Shown here one piece after another: positions 24,480-36,155 of a stretch of DNA of 64,000 nt (positions within the stretch are counted from its first letter, which is position 1; each line of letters opens with the position of its first letter). Position numbers and translations under genes: made by a program. Source of the stretch: Niebla homalea (Eukaryota > Ascomycota > Lecanoromycetes > Lecanorales > Ramalinaceae); assembly GCA_019925105.1 (NCBI GenBank), contig JAHGAU010000023.1:888232-952231 (forward strand). Reading direction: 5' to 3'. The notes beneath the pieces were generated by a model. That model ran no database searches and was not told the origin of the DNA. It was given only the letters and a program-made list of their open reading frames with translations.

Positions 24480-27400
24480 TTACTGAGTAGCTCCCTTAAT
24501 TATTATGTAATTAGCTCCCCTGGTTATTAAGTGGTTAGCTCCCTTGGTTATTAAATGGCTAACTCCCCTATATGGTTACTATTTACCTATTACTTATCAC
24601 CCGGCTTATTATTAGGCCCGCCGTCAGTAAGTATACGGTCTTTAAACTATCGATATAGTGACTCTTTAAAGCCTAATGCCCGTCTAAACTATATAAAGGT
24701 CTTAATAAATAGGGCCTTTATTAACCCGTTAGCTACTTACTCTATAATATAAATATACTCGAGATTAACGGTGTTAACCTTAAGTTATTCCCGTAACCAA
24801 TACAATTAGATACTTATATGCTTTATCCTTACGTAATATACCGGGTTTTTAATTAGTGCGATAGCCTTTTAATTATTATTATAAATTATAATAATAAATA
24901 TATATCTAGATTTATCGGGTTATATTTACTTTAATAGGTCCTTTAGCTAAATAGCTTCCTTAATAACTTATATTTATCCCGTATACTCGGCTTTATAGGT
25001 AGATAACGCTATAATCAGTTACCTTTTCGAGGACCAGTAAATCGGTATATTCCCCACGTTAAAGAAATAGCCTAAAGTTAACCTACAGGTAAAGTCGGCC
25101 GTAAAATCGGAGTTGGTATACCCACTAAAAGCCCTAAGTTTACCCTTATATATTAATTAAAAGTATATAATAATCCGCAAATAACGTATAATTTATTTTA
25201 TATATAGCCAGTATTAATAAGATAGATTTACGGAATACCGGCTAATAACTATTACTGTATAAATTATATCTGGTCGTATATTAAGCATAATATATATTAA
25301 TAAACTTACGGCCGATTAATATTACTATTTAAACTCCGGCTTTATTTAATAGCCCTTAAATAATAATTCCGGCCTAAAATCGACTCACATAGGTATATAC
25401 GTCGGGTAAGCTTCTTATTGGCCGTAATCTCGTATTACCCTCTTAATATAAACTTCCTGGCTAAAACGGATTATTCGGTTTTATCGGTTTTAAATAATAG
25501 TAATACCCAGGTAATAGCTTACTGGACCCAGGTTAGATATACGGAATTCCTAATTAAGTACGGTCTTTAAGTCCTGAATCTCTTACTTAAACGGATTAAT
25601 CACCAGGACGTCATCTATATATATGGTTACGATTATATTAATTTTAAGATAAAGGAATATATAATAGTCCGTATAAATAAGTTTAAAACCTTATATAGTT
25701 ATAAATTCTTAGAAATAATTATATTATAGCCGTAATAATTACTTTAATTTATATAGGCCCTTCTTAAGCTTATAATAAAGCTTCTTACCGTCTTTATTAA
25801 TCTTTTCTTATCCTTTTGGTTATTTTACGTATATTTCTTTTTCAATAAAACTATAAAAGAACGCTATTTTAACGTCTATTTGCTTTAAATCCTAATTATT
25901 AGCCGTTACGAAAGTAAAAAGAACCTTATAGCTTATAGGTTTTATTACCGAAATAAACGTCTTATTATAGTCGATACCTTTACGTTATTTAAAGCCACGT
26001 ACTACCTACCGGGCCTTATAGCGAATTATATTATTATTAGCTTTACGTTTAAGGGTATAAACCTATCGTCCTTATAATATCGTTACGCCGGCGGGGATTT
26101 AACTCCGCATAATTAAGACTTAAATATCGTTCTCTTTAAGGGAACCGTATTTATTATTTTCCGTTAACTCTTAGTTTATCCGGGTATACTTATTTATTAT
26201 AGCTTCTTCATAGGTTTTAAACTTAACGAATTCCGGGGTTGTTTTAAGGGATATTAGGGTTAAAGGGCATAACGGTTCGTCCTTACCACGGGCTAATAAA
26301 GCCGAGAAAAAGAGTAAATCTAATAATATATTATACGGTTTATCCGGAAATATCCTTTAAGGCTAAGGTTATCTTTAATTAGGTTTTCGATTTATTGCCT
26401 TTACCTTTGGCTATAATTAATTTTTAAGTCTTTAGCCATCAGGCTTAAGGGATCCGGTGAAGTTATCCATTAAATAAAGACCATAATCGGACATATAAGT
26501 CGCTCGGTAAAGGTAAAGCCTATATTAATAATATCCGTTTTAATTAAACCGTAATTCTTAAACTTCTCCTTTAAATCAGGGTCTTATTAAGGCCTTTTTA
26601 CCTTCTTAAGCTCCTAAATATAGTTAATAGGCTCTTTACGATCCGAATTATCCAATAGTATTACCCGTCTTTCCTTAATATATACGTTATATACGTTTTT
26701 TACCATAAGGTCGAACCGTTTTATCCGTAGATTAATTACCCTGAAGTATTTATTAATCCCTTTATTAAAACCCATTAGGATATACGGTTCCGACCTATTA
26801 TTAAGCTTGGTTTAATAACCCATAATTCTTACGTATATAATCGACCTTAAAGTCCGTATATAGGATACGTCCGGTTTCTCATTATATTAAGCTTAATATA
26901 ATATTATCCCTTTAAGCCATATATATAATATCCGTATAATTATATAGTTTACCGTTTAAATTAACTCCGGCCAAAAGCTTTTGGATATACCCCCCGCTGC
27001 CCGTATAACCCTAATCTTTTTATTAATTTCCCAGTTAATTTTTTTATTAATTAGATTTTATTTAAGGCTTTTATATATTATTACCTTAAAGATAATTCTA
27101 TATTATTTTAAATAGTTTAAGAAGGCCTTAGACGTATACTTACCCCCGCCGTTGGCCTAAAGGTATTTAATTTTTTAATTTAAAGGTCGTTTATGCCTAA
27201 CTTTAAACTCCTTAAACCGTTAAATTATATCCGATTTATATATTAATAAGTAAACCTTTAATATTATAGTCTTATTATTACGGAAGGTTATATAATATAT
27301 TATTCCGTTATATCCCCGGAGATTAATTATCCTTAAAAGGTCTATATAAATAAGCTTTAACGGGTTTTCTATAAATTTAAAATATCCCTTATATAATTAA

Positions 27401-29100
27401 GAGTATAACCGTCCGGTAACATAATACGTATAGTAAGCGTTTTCGGCCTTATTATTATTACGGCGTTTACGTTTAAGATCTATCCTAATCGATATGTCCG
27501 TTAATTAAAATAATTTCTAAGCTCTAAAATAACCTATATGTATATATTAGGTGAATATAACTGAAGGTACGTTAAACGTTATTATAATAAGGGTAAATTC
27601 CTATAAGTCAATTATAAATAGGCCGTTTTATTTACTATAAGTAAGCTTTTTCTGATTATACGTTACCGTCCGGACCGTCCGCGTCGTACTAAATTAAGCT
27701 TTATAATCTAGAAGTTACGTCTTAAATACGAGATTAACTAAGTTCACCGGGGAATATACCGTATCCGTAAATTTTATTTTAACGGGCTTATTATTTACCC
27801 TGTATATTATATAGGTAATACCTATACCCCCTATATAATTCGTTCTTATTAGCCCGGGCCTTAAAGACGAAGATTAATAGGGTCTTAACTCCCCCAAAAG
27901 AATCTCCTTTTATAAAAAATATATTAATTATAGCCATTATTGAGGATTATTAACTTTTATAAATCTATTGGGGTAACCAATATTATCGTCGTTAATTATT
28001 ATATATACGTTAATAAGTAAAAGTCTATTATTAAGAAGTTTATAGGCGTAATAATCTCCTTAGTAGTCTTAGGCTTCTTAATACGGAACTTTATAAGCTT
28101 CTTTTCAAGGTAAAAATTCCAGCATTTATCCTTAATATACTTATTGTTATACTTCTTTTAAGTATAATATTAATAAATAAGTTTTTCCCGGGTCTTATTA
28201 AAAGTCCTTTTATTATAACCTTTTAATATATCCTTATAAGCTTATATCGAGACGTTTAATTACTAGATGGCCGCCCAAGCTTCCTTATTACGGGCCCTTT
28301 ATATAATATCGTGAAATTTAAAAGTATCTAAACCTTATTATACCGCCGTCTAAATAAGTACCAAATATTATGTCTATTACGACTCTTTTAGTTTATTTAA
28401 GAATATTTAAATAATAAAATAGTCCGGGATAATTAGGGAGTTATTAATCGTTTTAATCTTAATATAGACTTTCTAATGGTAACTATTATATTTATCGATT
28501 ATTATATTTAAGGTCTTTTATAAACTTATAAGCTTTTAAGTAAGCTCCGTATATAAACCAGACCCTTAAAGCTTATATTAATCTTTAAATCTTTTTTAGA
28601 TTATATTTGGGCTTTTTATAGTATCGATTAAATATTTAATATTAATATTATAACGATTCTTTAAGGCTATATATACCTTAAGGGTATTTCTTTCCTTTAG
28701 CTTCTAAAGGTTATTAATTGTTATCCAGTCCTTTATTTATTAACTTTACGATATCCACTACCATTAATCTATTAATAAAGGGATCGAGCTTAAGGGAAAC
28801 CCCTTATAATAAAGTTTTTCTTAATTATTATCCTTAATAAAATATACGGAAAATAATATTAATAAGATATTAATTACATTATGATTATTAATAATATCTA
28901 AGTTTAACGACGTTTAATATATTAAAGACTTATTATTTAAGGGTAAAAAGTAACTTACGTTAAATAACGGTATCCAATTCTTAGTATCCATATTTAGCCT
29001 GAAGATAATAGTATTTAATGGATCGATTAAAGGTTCTTTAAACGTTTTTAAGCTGAAGCTATCGTATAACTTTAGCATTTACGGTAATAAGTAGTCCTGA
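24480..29100 (-). pseudogene. Copia gag-pol polyprotein, decayed
   Basis: The minus strand gives readable domains in copia order. In integrase, a block with IYIDLLRIINLRGYNGIIYY is followed by ANGGGKYTSKAFLNYLK, a decayed form of the DnGGEyts active-site motif. In reverse transcriptase, a block has QIDVKIAFFYSFIEKEIYVK, the active site IVTIYIDDVLVINP (Asp pair intact), and then LGPVSYYLGI. The C-terminal end near 24720-24650 retains LIKALFIKTF, corresponding to the DMLTKAL region. The last 30 residues are a tandem of eight-residue units of the type NHLITRGA. The gag start near 29100 is approximate and is inferred from where readable coding fades. It is non-functional because of scattered stops. 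Confidence 0.8.
24489..24570. repeat. 24-bp tandem repeat at the copia polyprotein C-terminus
   Basis: Three full 24-bp units (24489-24512, 24513-24536, 24537-24560) and a partial fourth, type AGCTCCCTTGGTTATTAA. On the minus strand they encode repeats of (S/N)HLITKGA in the copia frame, ending just before its stop codon. The period equals eight codons. Confidence 0.85.
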
Positions 29101-30150
29101 TTTTCAACTTAATCTTTACCAGCTAAATTAAGACGGTCTTCTTTTTTCAGATCTTTAAGTATAAAGGGAAAAAAGGTACTTTATATATAACGATACTATT
29201 AAATAATAAGGTTTAAGTGCTATATTTTATATGGGACTATTATATAATCTAGGGTAATAAATAATATAAAACCTTATTAATTAAAGTATTCTTTATTTTG
29301 GTTAAGATTAGAACGAAACTTCATAATATATTATAACGTTATATATATACCTTTAAGATTATTACCTTTTTTTACTTAAAAGCCTTTAATCTTTATAATT
29401 AAAGTATTTAAACTTATTTTAATTATTTTACTTTAACTTAAAGACTTTAATCTTTACGATCCGCAATAAGTAAACTCATCCTGAATTTAATTATTTATTA
29501 AAGAATTTTATGGCTGGTTCTTAGCCTCCCTTTTTCAGGGATCAATCCTTACTTTAAGAGGTTTAACCGTTAATTACCTGTTTCGTCCCGTATTTACTTT
29601 CTGAAATTAGGTTAAAGCGAGTGATTTTAGGCCATAATATATTTAAATCCGAGTGATTTATCTCTAACTGGTCTTGAAAAAACTCGATTTTAATACAGTC
29701 TTTAAGGCTTTAGACTTAGTAGAGTTCTATGGTATATTTAATATTTATTTAACGTCCCAAATTTCCTATTTAAACCCCGGTTAAGGCTCTACGTATATAT
29801 ATTAGCCTTAAAAGCCCTACGTCTTAGCTTTACTGGCTTAACGTTGGCTTGGCTCTCCGGCGTATAAACGTCTACGGCCTTTAATAAGGCTAGGAAATAA
29901 CGATCTATATATTCTCGTTAATAAAACGTCCTCTTTTCTTAATTCAGGAATATGGGTAATTAAGTAGGCTTCTCTGTTTATGGTTATAATATTGTACGCC
30001 TAATTAAATCGATTTTTAATAATATAGCCTGCGTATAAATATCGTTTATAGGTATATTTTATACTATAAGTTTATTACCGTTTATAAACCAAATTAAACA
30101 CTAAGAAGACATTATTTAAGCACTTAAATATGTAATCCGGGCTTATAACC

Positions 30151-30312
30151 TATTAAAGTTAAGAAATATAAATTACTTAATTATTACTATATACAAAGTA
30201 AAACTATATGCAAGGCTATATACCGCTATCCCACTCGGGTCTAGCACGTCTGCCTTATCTAATCTGATCCGCGTCACGTGATCTCCCAAGTGGCGATCCT
30301 GCACATTCAACA
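30151..30312 (-). repeat. 5' LTR of the copia element (162 bp)
   Basis: Direct repeat of 24215-24376. On the plus strand it starts TATTAAAGTTAAG (RIPed) and ends CATTCAACA. The central block around CTATCCCACTCGGGT and GCGTCACGTGATC is nearly intact. Confidence 0.92.
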
Positions 30313-31589
30313 AAAAACGGATAAATAAAAAGGATAAAGTAAACGGTTATACGGCAAGATTATTAAATAAGTAAATAATCGGACGTTACCGTTAATATTT
30401 TATTTATTAACGGAACCGGTTAAAACGGAACTTAATAAAAATAATAAATAATATTACCACGTTTAAAAGGAACCCCTTTTAATATACCTTTTAGAAATAC
30501 TTATATTAAAACGATTATACGTAAGGTATTAAGAAAACATAAAAATACATTTTATTTATAAATAAATATAACCCCGAAAGTACTTAATATATTAATTAAT
30601 TAAAAAAAAAGGTATATAAATAAATAAAAATATGTGTTAAGAATTATAATAAGGAACATATTTTTGATAAATATTATTAAGTACAATATTAAGCGTTAAA
30701 GGAATTTATATAAAGGCTAAAAAGCTTTTTAAAGATTAGTGAATAATTATTTTTATTTCTTTTTCCTTTATTTTCATAAGTAATAATATATAAGTAATAA
30801 TAATTATAATAAACCATTACCCCCTTAATTACCTTCCTAAGGCTAATATAATAAATTAATATAAAAATAGTATTAATAAATAAGTATAAACTATATAATT
30901 ACATATAATACCTTCTTAAATACGTTAAGGAAAGAAATATTAAAATTTAGAAAATAAAATTTAAATAAAGTTTATTAAAATAATTAAGCTTTCATAGACG
31001 AACTTAAAGTTATATAATAAACTTATTTAAAATATATTTAATAATAATAAAATTAAAAGAATAAAAAGAAATATTAGAAATATATAAACCAAGAAAAAAA
31101 ATAAAAAATAACCAATCATAAGTTCCGATCTTTATAAGGGGCGGCATTCTTAATCTTTTAATAAACGGAATAAAATATATTATATTTTTAAGCGGATTAA
31201 GTATATAATACTTAAAGAAGACATAAATATAAATAACTTAAGCCTTAAGATAAATAAATATAAGGTACCGAGGGTATTATTATTAATAAGTTAGGATAAT
31301 AAAGGGGGTTATCTTTAAGAAAATTAAGTTTTAATATATTTATTCATTATTATTAAGTAAAATCCAAGAATAAAACTATAAAAAAAGTAAATAAATATAT
31401 ATATAAATAAATAACATTAAAAAATAAGAATTATTTAATTATAATACGTAATATTAAGAGTAAATTTTATTATAAAGGAAGTAAAAATAAGTTATTATTA
31501 TATTAATACCTTTTTATTTTTTATATTTATAATGATTTAAATTATTAAAAGGATATTATAAGCGGTATATATATATATAATTAAAATAT
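30313..31589. other. Element X interior, right part, unassigned
   Basis: AT-rich continuation of element X after the copia insertion. The plus-strand reading mentioned for 23400-24214 seems to end here near 30740. The remaining roughly 850 bp before the inverted repeat show no motif. Confidence 0.4.
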
Positions 31590-31909
31590 ATATAAATGAA
31601 TATAATATAATCTAAAGTATAATAATGTTAAAAATAATACCTTATCATAAAGGGAACTAAAAAGGGGGAAAATATAAAAGATATTAAATTTACGGATAAA
31701 TATATGGAGGAATAAAAATATTGAAAAAGCTAATTAAGGGTAGAATCGATTTATATATATTTTAAAAAGGAAGGGTATAACGGATCATTATAATAAAGGA
31801 ACCTATACCTTATTAACTTATATAAGGGCTGCGGCCTATCTTCAATTACACTTTATTACTACCTGTTATTTCATCACTTTTACTCTTTCATCCCTTTCCA
31901 TCTTTTCTG
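31590..31909. repeat. Right terminal inverted repeat of element X
   Basis: Reverse complement of 15227-15524. It ends in CCATCTTTTCTG at 31898-31909. Gypsy-2 sequence follows immediately at 31910, so element X interrupts that retrotransposon or abuts it. Confidence 0.8.
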
Positions 31910-33840
31910 GGTCTTATAAATTAAAGTATAAGCTTTTTATTTGATTACTTTAACTTGAACCTTTTAATATTTAATATTATTAATTTATTAACGTTATATA
32001 ATTTTAGTTTATATTTCTTATTATACGTTTTTTAAGCGAGTTTAATAATACGGTATTACCGCTCCGTTAATATTAATTATATTTTATATAATGTTTTTAT
32101 TTTATCTTCTATTATAAACGTTTTTTTAATAAGTTTATCTTTAAATTTAAAATAAATATTTAAATTATAATTACATATCATTATAAAAAGGCTATAATAT
32201 AAAGTTAAATATTTTAAGTTTATATAATTAAATTTAATTAAAGGAAGTAATTTTACTTAATTTATTTATTTAAGGTTAATAAAGGTTTTTAAATATTATT
32301 TAAAAGTTTAATTTTAACGCTTTATTTAATTATCCGTTTATAGGTAAAAATTAATACTTAGTTTACGCTTTATTTTTATATAATAATATATTGATCTTTA
32401 GAATTTATTGATAAATAAAGACTTTTAATTAATTATAATTTTAACCAACGTATTATCCCGTAATACGATTTCTTTAAAAAAATCCGTTAATATAACAATA
32501 TTAACTTATTTTGTAACGGGGAAATATTTATATATTTTTATATATTTATTTACGATTATTAAAATTAAATTATAAATAATATTTTTAACCTTACTTATAA
32601 GCAAATTAATAATAAAGTCTATATTAAGTTCTTTTTTAAGGTATAACGGGTTAAAAAAGTAAAATAAACTTATTATAAAGGCGATAACGTAGTATTTTAA
32701 TTTTTTAACAAAAATTATACGTTTTAATATAATTTTTAATTTTAGCTTTTAAACCGTTTTAATAATATTTACGGATTAAAAGCTTATACGTTTTTTTAGC
32801 TTTAAAACAATCCGTCAATAAGTTATTATAATACTTATTTTTTAATTCTTTTTTAACCGCTTTATTACGGGGGATATTTATATAGCTTTTATAAATAATA
32901 AAGCTACTTAGATTAAGTTTTTAAGTATTATTAGAACCTTAATAAAAAATATATTAACGTTATATTATCGTCCTTAATCTTATATATAAACGTATCGTTA
33001 ACTTATAAATCCTTAATAAGTAACTTAATTAATTTAAATGCTTTATAAGGCTTTTTAAGTAATTATTGAATCTTTAATTACGGGATAACAATTTAAATAC
33101 TTTTTGAAATAAAAATAATTAACAATTAATAACCGCTGTTTACGGGCGTTTTATTAACTTATTAAATTAAAGTATAAGCTTATTTTATAAGGTAAATAAT
33201 AAAATAAAATTAAAAAATAAGACTTTTTTTATAGTTTAAACGTTTTAATAAAGGATTAATAAGGTTTATTTTAACGATAAAATAATTTAAATTTATAATT
33301 CATAAATTTTAAGGCTTATTTAATTTAATGCGGGCTTAATACCGGTTATTCTATAAACCCCCGGCAGTTATTATAATCCGTTTATACTTACATAGCTTTA
33401 AGGCTCCCTTTTAAATAATACCGTTATTATTTAAACGCTACTATAATAATAAAAAGCTTTTCATTGTATATTTTATAATTTTATATAATAAAAACTAATT
33501 TTTTAGATTAATATATAATTAAACGTTAATAACCCTCCTTAAATTATTAAGATAAAATACTTACGATAGTAAAATTAAATATATTAATCTTTACTTATAC
33601 CCCCCGTTTTAAGTTAGAATAACGGAATAATAACGTATTAATAAATATCTTATAGAGTTAACGGAATACCGTATTTACCATATTATTTTACTTTAACGGG
33701 CTAACCTTTTTCTTTTCTTTATTATCTTTAAGTAAATAAATTAATTAAAAGCTTAATTATCCTTAAATATTTATAAATAAAACGACGATAAAAATTTATA
33801 AAACTTAAAAAGACCTATATTTCCCGGTAGGTTTTCAGGG

Positions 33841-34002
33841 TGTTAGGTACTAAGAGTACTGAGGTAAAATGTGGGTGTAATATGTATGATAAGTCTCTAC
33901 CTAGCTATGAAGGTACGCAATATAAGTGTACGCGCCAAGCCACTATGCCCTTTTAGTATTAATGCCTGATAGGCTCTTAATATATATATATTATAAAAAG
34001 AA
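33841..34002. repeat. Left LTR of element 3 (162 bp)
   Basis: Direct repeat of 35021-35182. The first 125 bp are well preserved, while the last 30 bp are RIPed to an AT run. Confidence 0.85.
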
Positions 34003-34427
34003 AGACCGCTACGCCCTTATAGCGACGGTAAGGTTGAAGTCTTTATTATTAAAAACGGCTCCGGGGCCGGGGATTAAATATATCTCGCGCTAAGTATATT
34101 AAAGAAATATAGAGAAATAATAATAATTAGGTATTAAAGCTTATTGCTAAGGGAAAGTAAAAAAATTGAAAAACCATAAGCCGGGTAGTTATCGCGATCT
34201 TACCCGGGAAATAATCGTAAATTTAAGTATTTTATAAGTGAGTTAAATTACTTAAATCCGTAATATCCGTATATTAATTAAGTCGGGTTTTACTTACCTT
34301 TAAGCCGTACGGAGTAAATTCATTAACAACTATAAATAATCTTTATAAGTATAATAAGGCTTTAATTATTATTTAATTAATTTATATACGCCTTTAATAA
34401 AAAGATATATATTCGGTTTACGATCTT

Positions 34428-34877
34428 TTAAACTTTTCGCGTGGCGTCCTTTATAGCCTTATGGAGTTTTTCGTTATCGTCTTTAATAGTGCTTTTATAT
34501 TTATTTATTATAAATATATATAATTTAATTAAGGGCTCTTTCTGATACGATAACTTTAATAATAGAATAAATTTACGGTAAAGGTCTTGAAGTATTATAG
34601 TGGGTAATACCCGTAATAATAATACTTTAATAGAGGGTGTTAATTTAATAAAAGATTTAAGAGGTGTAAATCTTATATAGAGGTCGTAGATAGTAAGGTA
34701 AGCTCGAAATACGAAGCTTAATAAAGTTATAAATAAAATAAATAATATTAAGCTGGATTCTGAAAGTAAGGATTGAGATATAAATGATCTAGTTGATTTA
34801 AGAGCTATTAAATACAATAGTAATAAGGATAATATAATTAAGCCAGTTAAAGCTATTAATATAAATGGTAAAGGCAT
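34428..34877 (-). CDS. 149-codon open frame inside short LTR element 3, unknown
   Basis: This is the longest open frame in the RIPed part of the window. It starts at an ATG at 34877-34875 and ends at TAG (34430-34428). The product is Leu-, Ile- and Ser-rich in the first two thirds and ends in a basic, charged tail (KSTIKDDNEKLHKAIKDATR). Much of the hydrophobicity may be due to RIP turning Ser, Pro and Thr codons into Leu, Phe and Ile. I do not recognise a domain. Its place between two LTRs suggests a remnant of a gag-like protein or a captured host fragment. It could equally be an accidental open frame, because the element is non-autonomous. Confidence 0.3.
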   Translation of the reverse strand: MPLPFILIALTGLIILSLLLLYLIALKSTRSFISQSLLSESSLILFILFITLLSFVFRAYLTIYDLYIRFTPLKSFIKLTPSIKVLLLRVLPTIILQDLYRKFILLLKLSYQKEPLIKLYIFIINKYKSTIKDDNEKLHKAIKDATRKV

Positions 34878-35020
34878 AACGGTAAGATATTTAATTAAAA
34901 ACTCAAGTAATAAGGTATTAAGTAAATACGCTATAACGTAGTTACCACTAATGATAGGGTAGTAAAGGTCATACTCGATCTGTATTAAAGTCTTAAATAG
35001 CTAAAGCTATTACTATTATT

Positions 35021-35182
35021 TATCAGGTATTAAGAGTACTAAGGTAAAATGTAAGTATAATATATATAATAAGTCTCTACCTAGCTATAAAGGTACGTAA
35101 TATAAATATGCGCGCCAAGCCACTATGCCCTTTTAGTGCTAGTGCCCGATAAGCTCTTGGCATGCGCACATTGCACATAACA
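35021..35182. repeat. Right LTR of element 3 (162 bp)
   Basis: Direct repeat of 33841-34002. The 3' part (GGCATGCGCACATTGCACAT) is intact, and it is followed by TAGGG. Confidence 0.88.
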
Positions 35183-35939
35183 TAGGGTAAATTAATCCTT
35201 TATTATATAAATATGCTTTTAATACATTTAAATCCCTTTAATAAAAACTATAAACTTTAACAACTTTACTTAAATAATATTAAATTAAAATTAATATAAA
35301 ATTAAAATTAATAAAATCGCTTAAAAATTTATTAAATATAATATTAATAGTCCGCCGGATTCTTATTAAATATTAAAATATTATTTAAATAAATTATATA
35401 AGTTATATTGATAAGGTTAATAAAAGTACGGTTAATATAAGCTTATAAGATTATTAAAGTATTAATTAACTTAAATGGTATAAGAAAATACTTTAAATAA
35501 TTATAACGCATATAAAATGCCGTTTTTTATTTATTACCGGACTTAATTTATAATTAATAATAAATATCCTTAAAATCCAACTTAATAAACCGTTTAAAGT
35601 TATTTAACCGGTTAAAAGTCTTAATAATTAAGGATAATATATATCGATTTTTAATTATAACCGTATTTAATTTATGGTAATTAACATAAAAATAAAGGCC
35701 ATTATTTTTTTTAAATATAAAAAAGATTAAGGCGCTTATACATAATATTAAATAATAAATCCAATTCCGGTTTATAATATCCTTTAAATACCGCCAAAGC
35801 TCCGTTAACTTTATTTAAGATAAACTATATAAAAAATTATATAATAACTTTTTATTATTTAAGTTAATAGTTTAATCCCCTTATTTTAATTTAAATAGAA
35901 TATTAATTATATTATTAAAAAAATTATTTATATATTTAC

Positions 35940-36155
35940 TGTCAGGGTTCAGGGTTGTTAGTAGCTTAGGAAAGGGCCCTACCAGGCCTACCCCGGGCCA
36001 AGCCCGGGGTTAATCCGGTACCCAGGAGTGTTACCGACTGGGTATATTAGGGCCTTCGGCCCCTTTACTTTTATACCTCTATACTTCAATATCTTTAATT
36101 ATACGCAATATACCCTTTGCCTTTGAATTACCTTAAAGGGGCTTATACTTTAATA
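35940..36155 (+). repeat. 5' LTR of gypsy B (216 bp)
   Basis: Starts TGTCAGGGTTCAGGG. Contains the palindrome CCCCGGGCCAAGCCCGGGG and ends in TTTAATA, a RIPed form of TCTAACA. Confidence 0.93.

Larger units (their letters stand above)
24215..30312 (-). mobile_element. Ty1/copia retrotransposon, RIPed, inserted in element X
   Basis: A 6098-bp element with 162-bp LTRs at both ends, flanked by GAAAA (24210-24214) and AAAAA (30313-30317), a 5-bp duplication with one G-to-A change. Read on the minus strand, the gene order is integrase (about 27400-26990) and then reverse transcriptase (about 26050-25450). RNase H is expected next (not individually checked), then the C-terminal end (about 24720-24480). 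Integrase before reverse transcriptase is diagnostic of copia. RIP damage is milder than in the gypsy copies, with long runs free of stops. The polyprotein would end at the TAA at 24482-24480, about 100 bp before the 3' LTR. Confidence 0.93.
15108..31909. mobile_element. Element X: large inverted-repeat element of unknown class, with nested insertions
   Basis: The left end (15227 onward, with an extra tandem copy of its first 119 bp at 15108-15226) and the right end (31909 leftward) are inverted repeats. Both begin CAGAAAAGATGG. They can be aligned for about 300 bp on each side, through shared words such as GAAGAT.GGCCGCAGCCC, CCGTTATACCCTTCCTTTTT and ATTCCTCCAT. Removing the TRIM, solo LTR and copia insertions with their TSDs leaves about 8.8-8.9 kb. 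A third end with the same start is at 63889-64000. The interior carries a phage-type RNA polymerase fragment (about 17510-17875). It also carries a plus-strand reading that runs across the copia insertion (about 23400-24214, then 30313-30740) and that I cannot identify. No TSD was found. Candidates are a MULE-like DNA transposon with a captured gene fragment, or a nuclear copy of a linear invertron-type plasmid. Confidence 0.6.
33841..35182. mobile_element. Short LTR element 3 (1342 bp) with one open frame, inserted in gypsy-2
   Basis: Two 162-bp LTRs (33841-34002 and 35021-35182), starting TGTTAGGTACTAAGAGTACT and TATCAGGTATTAAGAGTACT. The flanks CAGGG (33836-33840) and TAGGG (35183-35187) form a 5-bp duplication with one C-to-T change. 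The right LTR ends TTGCACATAACA. The same LTR occurs alone at 50979-51150. The interior is about 1.0 kb, too short for gag-pol, and contains one 149-codon open frame on the minus strand. Confidence 0.88.
31930..35880 (-). pseudogene. Gypsy-2 pol: reverse transcriptase, RNase H and integrase, RIPed
   Basis: Reverse transcriptase near 35700-35450 reads KKNNGLYFYVNYHKLNTV, then IIKNRYILSLI and FIKLDFKDIYY, a decayed form of the gypsy series KkdGgLRfcVDYRaLN, KnrYPLPLI and FtKLDLrdaYh. After the inserted element (33841-35182), GYFRSFKFYKFL and a decayed RNase H block follow (about 33830-33240). Integrase near 32500 reads KYFPVTK, LTDFFKEIVLRDN and a YYYIKIKRKLS block, the usual stretch before the HPQTDGQTE motif. 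The C-terminal part (about 32060-31930) keeps YNKKYKLKLYNVNKLIILN, matching the YNKKHKPRTFNVGDLVMLS region. Asp-to-Asn and Gln-to-stop changes are frequent. The gene is dead. Confidence 0.85.
31910..35939 (-). mobile_element. Ty3/gypsy family 2, pol part, split by later insertions
   Basis: A second, unrelated gypsy family on the minus strand. The reading runs from about 35860 (a decayed LYSLS..ELTELWRYLKD block before reverse transcriptase) through reverse transcriptase, RNase H and integrase. It stops at 31910, where element X begins. The 1.34-kb LTR element at 33841-35182 interrupts it between reverse transcriptase and RNase H. Upstream, gypsy B is inserted at 35940 with a TTTAC duplication, so the protease and gag part continues at 49674. 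Confidence 0.85.

Noticed and set aside
24555..24752. 65-codon plus-strand frame
   Set aside because: Antisense to the C-terminal end of the copia polyprotein.
31910..31920. Target-site duplication for element X
   Set aside because: The left flank (ending AGGACCGC) and right flank (starting GTCTTATAAA) show only an inverted resemblance, not a direct repeat.
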